A DNA stretch of 64,000 nt from a bacterium. GTDB taxonomy: Bacteria; Cyanobacteriota; Vampirovibrionia; Obscuribacterales; Obscuribacteraceae. Position numbers and translations under genes: made by a program. Positions 42,371-49,807 of this stretch are shown here, piece by piece (the first letter of the stretch is position 1; each line of letters starts with the position of its first letter). The stretch lies in assembly GCA_016124935.1 (NCBI GenBank), contig WGMS01000014.1, forward strand, positions 62,001 through 126,000. Reading direction: 5' to 3'. The notes under the pieces were generated by a model. It saw only the letters and a program-made list of their open reading frames with translations. It was not told the DNA's origin and did no database searches.

Positions 42371-43468
42371 AAGGGAGAGTCCGGCAACGGCGGCACCGAC
42401 CACCATGCCCCCCATCACTTTCGAGAACAGCGACTTTCTGTAATCCCTGTCGAAATAGGGCTTCAGCTTCTTCTCTTCGACTTCGAGGGGTTCGCTCAAG
42501 CTGGTGTCGAGGACATAGCGAGCTTCTTTACGGGAGAGGTGACCGCGCTTGATCAAGGACTGGCATTTGATCGCGTCTTTCATGGTCTCATGATTGATTA
42601 AACCGAGCAATTCGAAGAGTTCTGCCGATTTCTGCGGATTGGCGAGAACCCGATTGAAAGCTTTATTCACATCGGTACTTTTGAAACGACCCGACTCAAT
42701 CAGAAGGTCGACCAATCTTGGATTGCTTGCCTGGGGCTCGGGATCGAAAGTAATCGAAATGGAAGACTCTGAGCCAGTCTCTTCTTTATTGCGGATCAAA
42801 GGATCCGGAGCCGTTTCAATTTCCGTATCTTCTTCTTCTTCTTCTTCTTCTTCTTCTTCTTCTGTCGCGCCGAAAGACCGGCCCGAGAGGGATTCTTCGG
42901 CTTTTAGCCAGTGCATAAAGGTCGATTTTACTTCTTCTATCGCTTCATCCTTTGAGACTGCTCCGGTTCTTACCTTCTGCTGAATCTGCAAAATACTGGG
43001 AAAGAGTGATGGGGAGAGGATGCCTTCCAGTACCAGGGCGCTGCCGAGAGGCACACCGGCTTCGAAACTGGTGGAGAGAGCCTGGTCTAGTTGATCCTGG
43101 CTGACTATTTCCGAATCTAAAAGCAGTTCGGCCAGTTTATCTTTGCCCAGACCGATACCGTTTCTTCTGGAGCATTCCGAATGCGCACCGGTGAGGGTCT
43201 TATCCAGGGAGCGGCCGGTCAGATCCACTTCTTTGAGAGCCTGGATGACATTTTCGCGGCTCTCCTTGTTCTGATTAAGCAGAGGCTGGGCTTCCAGTGC
43301 TGCCTCCAGGGTTGCCGGCGAGACCAGACCACTCAACAAGAGAACCCTGCCAATCGGGATGTTGAGTCTGGTGGAGACCTGAATCGCTTCGGTCAGGTCT
43401 GCCGAGGAGACCACCCCGGAATCCACTAATAGCTCACCCAGCCGTACTCTTTTTTCACTATCGATCAA
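42350..43468 (-). CDS. Membrane-anchored protein with MshEN/GspE-N-like repeats, candidate c-di-GMP receptor
   Basis: A 372-residue protein. It has three copies of a helical module like the N-terminal domain of GspE/MshE-type ATPases. Copy 1 (residues 7-65: RLGELLVDSGVV, ADLTEAIQ, then IGRVLLLSGLVS, LEAALEAQ) matches the RLG...Q...LG...Q pattern of the c-di-GMP-binding MshEN motif well. Copies 2 and 3 are degenerate. Between copies 2 and 3 is a poly-Glu run encoded by a GAA repeat (42828-42863). A short C-terminal membrane segment (MGGMVVGAAVAGLSLL) ends in basic residues. I start at TTG 43468, with AGGAGG eight bases upstream. The ATPase domain is absent. c-di-GMP binding is an inference. 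Confidence 0.75.
   Translation of the reverse strand: MIDSEKRVRLGELLVDSGVVSSADLTEAIQVSTRLNIPIGRVLLLSGLVSPATLEAALEAQPLLNQNKESRENVIQALKEVDLTGRSLDKTLTGAHSECSRRNGIGLGKDKLAELLLDSEIVSQDQLDQALSTSFEAGVPLGSALVLEGILSPSLFPSILQIQQKVRTGAVSKDEAIEEVKSTFMHWLKAEESLSGRSFGATEEEEEEEEEEEDTEIETAPDPLIRNKEETGSESSISITFDPEPQASNPRLVDLLIESGRFKSTDVNKAFNRVLANPQKSAELFELLGLINHETMKDAIKCQSLIKRGHLSRKEARYVLDTSLSEPLEVEEKKLKPYFDRDYRKSLFSKVMGGMVVGAAVAGLSLLRSRGK
42828..42863. repeat. CTT/GAA trinucleotide repeat
   Basis: About 12 perfect triplets within the MshEN-like gene, coding poly-Glu on the minus strand. A second instance besides the one in minC. Confidence 0.8.
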
Positions 43469-43616
43469 GATTGCATCCTCCTGAGGCTGGGAATTATAGC
43501 TTTTGCCGATTGCCACCTTCCTTAGAGAGAGCCTAGAAATCAAGTATTTAATATTAAGCAAATCACCAGCATTAAGGGTATATAGACTGTGCGCCTCGAA
43601 TGCAGGATTTTTTTCT

Positions 43617-44522
43617 ATGAATTTCAAACTATGCGGAATCCCTGGCAAGTTGCTGGTTTTAACCGTCCTTTTGCCGCTGGTTTCGTCACCGGCAAGCGCC
43701 CAGGGAATCGCCGAATATGGCGGTTTGATGGGAATGCCTCGCAATATTCCGACTTCGCATTCCCAGAAGACTCTGAATAATTTGTATGGAGGAGCGGCCA
43801 GGAATCTATCTAAATCGGCCCCTGCTGCCGGAGCTGTTGGCTCTGCCGGGGGAGGGCAAGGCGGTGGTGCCGGTGGTGGCACTGGCGAGAACCTCGGTCA
43901 GGTGATGAAGCTGGGGCAGCAAGCCCAGATCGATCTGACCCAGGCCCGGAAGCTGGCCTCGGAGAAGAAGTTCGACCAGGCTATCGCCCTCTATAATAAA
44001 AGTCTGACTGTCCGAGAAAAGTACTGGTCCGGGCGGGATCCGCTCACTCCCGAGATCTACAAAGAGATGGCTGAAATCTATGCCGGTCAATCCAATCTTG
44101 ATAACGCAGAAGAGGCCTTGAAGAACAGTATCGCCGCCTATGCCAAGTTGCATGGTCCGGGCAGCAAACATACGTCGCTCCCTTTGAAGATGCTGGGCGA
44201 TATCTATGATAAGCGTGGGGAGCATTGGAAGAGCCATGATTCCTATCTGCAGTCTTTTATGCTCACCGAGCGATATGAAGGGGAAAACTCCAAGCCGGCT
44301 ATGGAGTTGCGCTTGAAAATGGCCAGGAAAGCCGTTGATCTGGAGAAGTACGCCAAGGCTGCCGACTTCTATAAAAAAGCCGTCGAACTCGATCAGGAGA
44401 ACGACATTCTTACCGCCGAAGAGCAGGTAAAGGTACTGACCGAGTATGTGGCGGTCTTGCGGAAGCTCAAGCGGGACGCCGAAGCTGACAAACTGGAATC
44501 TGCCATAAACGGGACTAACTAG
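43617..44522 (+). CDS. Exported TPR-repeat protein
   Basis: A 301-residue protein with a signal peptide (MNFKLCGIPGKLLVLTV and following, cut near ASAQG), a Gly-rich linker at about 80-95, and then tetratricopeptide-like helical pairs (for example YNKSLTVREKYWSGRDPLTP and EMAEIYAGQSNLDNAEEALK). The repeat type, with long intervals, resembles TPR_12/kinesin-light-chain units. Start ATG 43617 has AGGA upstream; the open frame to 43503 lacks a good start. Likely a periplasmic protein-interaction scaffold. Confidence 0.78.
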   Translation: MNFKLCGIPGKLLVLTVLLPLVSSPASAQGIAEYGGLMGMPRNIPTSHSQKTLNNLYGGAARNLSKSAPAAGAVGSAGGGQGGGAGGGTGENLGQVMKLGQQAQIDLTQARKLASEKKFDQAIALYNKSLTVREKYWSGRDPLTPEIYKEMAEIYAGQSNLDNAEEALKNSIAAYAKLHGPGSKHTSLPLKMLGDIYDKRGEHWKSHDSYLQSFMLTERYEGENSKPAMELRLKMARKAVDLEKYAKAADFYKKAVELDQENDILTAEEQVKVLTEYVAVLRKLKRDAEADKLESAINGTN

Positions 44523-44610
44523 AATTACTTTTCTGGACTGTGCATTTGCACAGTTACAGGGGCGGCAGCTTTGCCTATGATGGAAGGCGTGTCCCCAATG
44601 GAGAGTGTCG

Positions 44611-46293
44611 ATGAACAGTACCGGATATGGTGGCGATCATAGCCATGTCGAGATCGCTCTACGAGACCGTCAGAGTGAGCTCCGGAGAATGGGGCTTGAG
44701 CGCCTTTTGTCCGCCGTGCACGGCAGGGAGTTGACCCTGATTCAACTGCTTCTGGAAATGGGAGCGACTCAAGAAAGGGTAGAGTCCCTCAAGCTGCAGG
44801 GACTCTCCGGGCTTACCGATAGCTGCTCTTCGTATATTAGAGAACGTCTCAGTCGAGCCGACGAGAGTGGTAGACGCTACGCCATAATCGAGCGTTACTA
44901 TGGCCTCGATGGCAATCTTCCGGCGCGGCTTTCGGCCATGGCTGCCAGATACGCGATCTCCAGGGAGAGAGTGCGTCAAATAAAAGAGCGTGCTCTGGCC
45001 ACCCTGCGTCTGCCTGTGTTTCTTCATTCTCTGGAGGAGCATATCAAAGGTTATATCCAGATCCACACGTATGCTTCGGGTAGAGGGCGGATTGGCGGAG
45101 TCGAAGCACTGAAGCGTGATTTCCGCTACGCTTCCCACCCTGAGATGTTTATGCTAGCGGACGCCGAATCTCATTTGACCGGCGCTCAAAAGGAGATCAT
45201 GCGAGTTCTCGAGGGAGCGGCAACTGCCTCTGTCAGTGGTGTCAGCGGCACAGGAAAGACCCTTCTTGCTCTCTTGCTGGCGCGCAAACTGGCTGAGCAG
45301 GGCAAACGGGTCTTGCTTACATGCTATAACCGGGCCCTGGCCAATTATCTGGAAGCTGTCCTTTTGCATCAACCTGGTGTCACAGTGGCTTCCTTTCATG
45401 CCCTCTGCTTGAGAATAGGCACCAGCGCAGGTATCAGTATCCCGGGAGGGTGGAACAATACCGTCTGGGAGCACCGCTTTCCCGAAGTTCTCGAAGAAGC
45501 CCTCGATGCCGCCCCGAATCTGCGCTATGATGTCCTGATCGTAGATGATGCCCAGGATATAAAAGAGAGATGGCGTCAGGCTCTGGTTGGCATAGTGGAG
45601 CCGAGAAGAGGAAGTAAGGTCGTCTATTTTATTGATGATAATCCCCTGGTTCGCGATATCAGATTCGAGGACCCTCAAGTCGAACACGCGCTCACATTGA
45701 GTCAGAATCTTCGCAGTCCCTACAGTCTGGGTTCTCTAATTGCTGCCGGATACGAAGGGAAGAGGCCTCTTTCGATAGTCACTGCTGGTGGTGAGGTGCC
45801 GGAGTACTATCTTTGCGACTCCGGCGATGATGTTAAAAGGACGATAGTTCATTTGATAGAGCGGCTTTCTTCGGAGTGCGGTCTGGCAGCCTCGGATATC
45901 GCCGTGCTCACTCCTCGATTGGCAAAATATTCCCGCGCCTACGGCACGACCACCAGAAGCTGGGGACGCCTGATCTTACGCTATTCATATCGATCCGCCC
46001 ATGCTCTTTTGAGCCGTGTCGCCACATTCAAAGGGCTAGAGAGAAAGGCCATTATTCTGGCTGATTTAGATAGAGACTTCGCCTCCATGAAGGATGAGGA
46101 CAAGCGTGTGCTTATCTACCAGGCTGCTTCCAGGGCTTCTCAGCGATTGTTTTTGATAGGCGATCAGAATGGATATCGAGAGTTGAAAAACCTCGGTCGA
46201 CAGGATGATGCATCTCCAAACCGGTTTCATGCCGCTCTGCCGGTCAATATCTGTGACCCGCTCTCCGGTAGAGTGCCCGGCGCAACGTCTTAG
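44611..46293 (+). CDS. Fusion of sigma-70 region 4 DNA-binding domain to a superfamily 1 helicase-like ATPase
   Basis: About 560 residues. Residues 85-135 form sigma-70 region 4: YYGLDGNLPARLSAMAARYA, then ISRERVRQIKERALATLR, the RVRQI helix-turn-helix of -35 recognition. The rest is a P-loop helicase-like domain: Walker A GVSGTGKT (about 210), LLTCYNRALANYLEA, motif II VLIVDDAQDI (about 308), and a late motif YQAASRASQRLFLIG (about 503). The Walker B Glu of DEAQ is replaced by Asp (DDAQD). Regions 2 and 3 of sigma are absent, so this cannot be a normal initiation factor. GGAG lies seven bases before ATG 44611. A DNA-targeted ATPase or repair factor is the best guess. Confidence 0.8.
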   Translation: MNSTGYGGDHSHVEIALRDRQSELRRMGLERLLSAVHGRELTLIQLLLEMGATQERVESLKLQGLSGLTDSCSSYIRERLSRADESGRRYAIIERYYGLDGNLPARLSAMAARYAISRERVRQIKERALATLRLPVFLHSLEEHIKGYIQIHTYASGRGRIGGVEALKRDFRYASHPEMFMLADAESHLTGAQKEIMRVLEGAATASVSGVSGTGKTLLALLLARKLAEQGKRVLLTCYNRALANYLEAVLLHQPGVTVASFHALCLRIGTSAGISIPGGWNNTVWEHRFPEVLEEALDAAPNLRYDVLIVDDAQDIKERWRQALVGIVEPRRGSKVVYFIDDNPLVRDIRFEDPQVEHALTLSQNLRSPYSLGSLIAAGYEGKRPLSIVTAGGEVPEYYLCDSGDDVKRTIVHLIERLSSECGLAASDIAVLTPRLAKYSRAYGTTTRSWGRLILRYSYRSAHALLSRVATFKGLERKAIILADLDRDFASMKDEDKRVLIYQAASRASQRLFLIGDQNGYRELKNLGRQDDASPNRFHAALPVNICDPLSGRVPGATS

Positions 46294-46399
46294 AAATTGA
46301 AATTCTCTTGACTATCATCGCCAGCAGTGGCATTCTGAACTGACGAAAGATACTACAAACAAAGAATTGAGAGCAATCTAATTAGAAAGCGGGTTTCCC

Positions 46400-46498
46400 A
46401 TGGATTCACTGGTCATGATCGTAGTCGGCTATATCGCCTTTCTGTCAGCCTGCGCATTTAAAAGTGTTCTGAACGGACTTTTCAATCTAGATTCTTAA
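46400..46498 (+). CDS. Possible 32-residue membrane peptide
   Basis: An ATG-started frame of 32 residues with one hydrophobic segment (LVMIVVGYIAFLSACAF) and a short amphipathic end. The ribosome site is weak (AAGCGGG, about 8 bases upstream). It converges with the Dam gene, overlapping its last 17 bp. Not certain to be translated. Confidence 0.3.
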   Translation: MDSLVMIVVGYIAFLSACAFKSVLNGLFNLDS

Positions 46499-47345
46499 CA
46501 GCCAGCATCTCGTTGGCTCTGGTGCGGTCACCGGTGCAGTTGATCATGCGGGGGGCGGAGAGGACTCTTACTTTGAAGCCGAGGCTCTCATAGAGTTTCA
46601 TTATTCTCTCGGTGGCCTGATTCGATGCCACCACCGGTCCTCTATGGCTGGCTAGCCATTCTGCCAAACGGATCTGGTCTTCGTAGCTGAATCCTTCTTT
46701 GGCGTATTGTCTGAACTCTACGTCGTAGGGCGGATCGGCATAGACAAAATCATCTCTTTTAAGGTCAAGCAACTCGAAGTCGCCCGATAGAAAGTGCCAG
46801 TGTTTCAAAACCTCTTTGTAGGCACTGAAGTCTTCGGTGTAGTTGATATTTTTGTAGCTACCGAAAGGCACATTGAAAAGCCCTTTTTTATTGAATCGGC
46901 ATAGACCGTTGTATCCGGTTCGATTCAGATAATAAAAGAGTTCGGCTTGCAGTCTTTTATTGTCCGATTTCTTCTCGAGCAGTTCATTGAAAAGGGCTCT
47001 GGCTTCGTAGTAGAAGTCCTGATCGTTTTTCATGGCGCGTCGCATTCTCAACCCTTTTTTGAGTTGACGATAGAAATTAATCGAGTGATCATTGATATCG
47101 TTCAAGAGAGCTTGTTCCGGCAGAATCGCCAGGCTCACCGAAAGGCCGCCGCAAAATGGCTCCACCAGTCTTCTGTACGCACCGGTTTTCTGGGCCGAGC
47201 CCAGATAGATCTCTTTAAGGCGAGAGGTAAGCCAGCGCTTGCCGCCGGCCCACTTCAGAGGAGGTCTTATTCCGGCGCCTCCTGGAAGCTCTATTGCTTG
47301 TTGGCGTTTCAAATAGGGATCGGATTCGATATAAATGCTGGTCAT
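46482..47345 (-). CDS. dam: Dam-type DNA adenine N6-methyltransferase, solitary
   Basis: Class D12 adenine methylase, 287 residues, which transfers a methyl group from SAM to the adenine of a short site (GATC in E. coli Dam). The SAM motif PPLKWAGGKRWL is near residue 28, PFCGGLSVSLAIL near residue 62, and the catalytic DPPY near residue 200, with NRTGYNGLCRFN near 140. No restriction endonuclease gene is adjacent, so it looks like an orphan methylase. Start ATG 47345. Recognition of GATC is inferred from the family. Confidence 0.88.
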   Translation of the reverse strand: MTSIYIESDPYLKRQQAIELPGGAGIRPPLKWAGGKRWLTSRLKEIYLGSAQKTGAYRRLVEPFCGGLSVSLAILPEQALLNDINDHSINFYRQLKKGLRMRRAMKNDQDFYYEARALFNELLEKKSDNKRLQAELFYYLNRTGYNGLCRFNKKGLFNVPFGSYKNINYTEDFSAYKEVLKHWHFLSGDFELLDLKRDDFVYADPPYDVEFRQYAKEGFSYEDQIRLAEWLASHRGPVVASNQATERIMKLYESLGFKVRVLSAPRMINCTGDRTRANEMLAVKNLD

Positions 47346-47452
47346 CCGGATATCTGCCGCTTGGCTTAAACAGGCAAAGGTGTATATCCGACAATTATAC
47401 TTGTGTCTATTGTATAGGTCGACCAGAAGAAGCGCTTCCGTCCCTCTTCTGG

Positions 47453-48499
47453 TTATATGGTGAATTTCTGATTCTCTTCGTAATCCGGCTGTCTATCGGG
47501 TTTGCGCTTCTCCGGACTGCCGGCGTAGGCTTTGCTGTCTTTTGCTCTGAGCCTTGCCTTATCGGTCATTCTTTCGCCGTTTTTATCGATACCTTTGATT
47601 ACCAGCACCGAGCAGGGAGACTTGGAAGCTATCGCCTGGGAGACACTTCCCTGGAAAATCTTGTCTAGATGGGATTTTTTCTCGGCACCGGTGACAATAA
47701 GCTCGGCCCGCCAGCCCCGGGCAATTTCGACAATTTTTTCTTTTGGATTGCCCGGTATCACATCGACACTGATAGCTTCATTGTCGAGCCCTTTGCGCAG
47801 TTTACGGGCATCTTCCCTCAGTCCCTGCATGACTTTGTCTTTGATCGCGCTCCACTGGCTCAGAAGCCAGGCTGCTTGCTGGGCGTCGCCGGCTGCGGCC
47901 ACTTCGGTGGTGTCCTGGGGAATGACCGACATTACTTTATAGACAAGTTCCGGAGACCAGTTCTGTCTTGCCAACCAGGCAAAGGCCGCTTTGGAAGTTT
48001 CCCGACCGTCGCTGGCTATCAGAATTCGGTTAAAGTCGTCTCCGTGCCTGATGTGCTTGGCCATGGTGCCGTCTTTGACGATCAATACCGGGCAGTCGGC
48101 TTTTTGAAGGACTCGGGCAGAGACGCTGCCGAGAATAAGCGCATCTATGCCTTTCTTTTTTCTGGTGCCCATGACTATCAAATCCGCTTTCCATTGACCG
48201 GCGAATTTTATGATGGCGCTCTTAGGATCGCCCTCGACAATTTCATAGGAGATGCCGGTCGGGCTCAGATTCTCCCCCATTTTTTCCGCCAGTCTCCGGG
48301 TGATCTCATTCAATGCCGAGGCGGTGGCCTGGGGATCCGGCGGCAGGATAGTGCGATTTTTCCTGGACAGGACGCCTTTCGACCGCTGGAGAACATAGAG
48401 GAGCTTGATAGAACTCTCTTCCGGCCATCGATGCTGGCTCATGGCAGCCAGTGCCGCTTCGCTTTCCACGCTTCCGTCAACTGCTACAAGAATTCGCAA
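47453..48499 (-). CDS. Tandem universal stress protein (two UspA domains)
   Basis: A 348-residue cytoplasmic protein with two UspA domains. The first (residues 1-150) starts MRILVAVDGSVESEAALAAM and carries the ATP-binding stretch MGTRKKKGIDALILGSVS; the second (about 155-300) starts DFNRILIASDGRETSKAAFA and has TGAEKKSHLDKIFQGSVS. The C-terminal tail is charged. The start is TTG 48499, three bases from the stop of the lipoprotein gene and preceded by GGGGAG eight bases upstream. It is the last gene of the ppk operon. Confidence 0.9.
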   Translation of the reverse strand: MRILVAVDGSVESEAALAAMSQHRWPEESSIKLLYVLQRSKGVLSRKNRTILPPDPQATASALNEITRRLAEKMGENLSPTGISYEIVEGDPKSAIIKFAGQWKADLIVMGTRKKKGIDALILGSVSARVLQKADCPVLIVKDGTMAKHIRHGDDFNRILIASDGRETSKAAFAWLARQNWSPELVYKVMSVIPQDTTEVAAAGDAQQAAWLLSQWSAIKDKVMQGLREDARKLRKGLDNEAISVDVIPGNPKEKIVEIARGWRAELIVTGAEKKSHLDKIFQGSVSQAIASKSPCSVLVIKGIDKNGERMTDKARLRAKDSKAYAGSPEKRKPDRQPDYEENQKFTI

Positions 48500-48501
48500 T
48501 T

Positions 48502-49803
48502 TCAGTTCTCCCCTCTCGATCCCGTGGCGGATGATGATTTTGTACCCGGTTTTTCAAGCAGCTTATAGCCATACAAGTTTGAATCCTGACCGACATAGAG
48601 AATCTTGTCGTCACCCAGCACCGGTCCGGCGGCCGGTTCATACTGATCCGGTGCCGACCGCCACAGGATCTCTCCGGTTTCGCCGGATAGCGCCAGGAAT
48701 TCTTTCTGGCTCGATAGATAGACCACCCCGTTCTTCTCTACCGCGCTTCCCTTTATAGAACCGGTTTCGGTCTTCCAGACAACATGACCGTCGGTGAGAT
48801 CCATGCAATAGAAATGCGGGTCACTGCCGGTAGTGCCCTGGTAAAGATGATTGCCGGATATCAGAGCCGGATTCGATATCTTGCCCGGAAAATTTCTCTG
48901 CCACAATTCGGTGCCGTTTTCAAGGTTGATGCAGTGCAGAGTCTTGCCCCGGGCGTAGCAGAGGCGCTCTCCCTTTAAGTAGAGACTTCTGCCGGTTACC
49001 CCTGAACTTTCATGGAAGAGGATGGAGCCGGTTTGAGGATCCAGGAGCCAGAAGCCGTTTCTCTCGTCCATAGCGGCGATTTTGCCTTCGAGCAAGATCA
49101 TGCCAGTGACCAGATTGGCCTCCACCTTCTCCATCGAGAAGACATTTTTTGTCTTTCTCTTCGTTCCATCGAAGACAAGCAGGCTGTCTCCCGGTGTCGC
49201 ACTGTATATAGTGTCGCCATCGGCGATAATCGTGCTTATTGCCATGGGGGAGTCAGGCCTGTCTTTCTGGATTCTCCACCGCAGCTCTCCTGTCTGCTTG
49301 TCGAGAGCATAGACCTCGAAGCCGGGCATCCAGAAATAGAAATTAACACCGGCGCCTAGGATGCGTGGTTCAAACTGCTGGACGGATGAAGGTTTTCTCC
49401 ATAGTACAGCGCCAGTTTTGAGGTCGTAACAGATAATCTCTATGGTTCTCTCTCTGCCCGGATTAAGATTCTGAATCGGAGTTCGGGTGGTGGCGATCAC
49501 CAGATCTCCTGAGACCTCGAAGTTCTGCACCGGGTCTTTACTGTGCCAGATCTCTTTTCCGGTATTCTGGTTGATGACAAAAAGATAGACTCGATTCTGC
49601 CAGTGGTAGCCAGCTATATACAGTACCTTGTTACCTGCCACCACCGGCGAGGAGCCGATTCCGTAGCCTGACCACTGCGCGTCTCGGGGGGCGGTGTATT
49701 TGAAGATCCTGTTTTTGTGCTGGTTCAGGTCGAGAATTGAGCAAGCTGAAAGGACCACCAGGCATAGAGCGGTCAGGAGAAGAGGTTGACAGCTCTTATT
49801 CAT
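48502..49803 (-). CDS. Outer-surface or periplasmic lipoprotein with PQQ-like beta-propeller
   Basis: A 433-residue lipoprotein: signal peptide ending in LSACSILD, then eight or so PQQ-type blades, each with a Trp or Asp near a GT-like turn (NQNTGKEIWHSK, DLKTGAVLWRKP, NLENGTELWQRN). It resembles BamB-like and PQQ-quinoprotein propellers but has no dehydrogenase active site that I can see. It lies between ppk (4 bp gap) and the tandem usp gene (2 bp gap) and so is part of their operon. The blades probably serve protein interaction. Confidence 0.82.
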   Translation of the reverse strand: MNKSCQPLLLTALCLVVLSACSILDLNQHKNRIFKYTAPRDAQWSGYGIGSSPVVAGNKVLYIAGYHWQNRVYLFVINQNTGKEIWHSKDPVQNFEVSGDLVIATTRTPIQNLNPGRERTIEIICYDLKTGAVLWRKPSSVQQFEPRILGAGVNFYFWMPGFEVYALDKQTGELRWRIQKDRPDSPMAISTIIADGDTIYSATPGDSLLVFDGTKRKTKNVFSMEKVEANLVTGMILLEGKIAAMDERNGFWLLDPQTGSILFHESSGVTGRSLYLKGERLCYARGKTLHCINLENGTELWQRNFPGKISNPALISGNHLYQGTTGSDPHFYCMDLTDGHVVWKTETGSIKGSAVEKNGVVYLSSQKEFLALSGETGEILWRSAPDQYEPAAGPVLGDDKILYVGQDSNLYGYKLLEKPGTKSSSATGSRGEN

Positions 49804-49807
49804 GATG

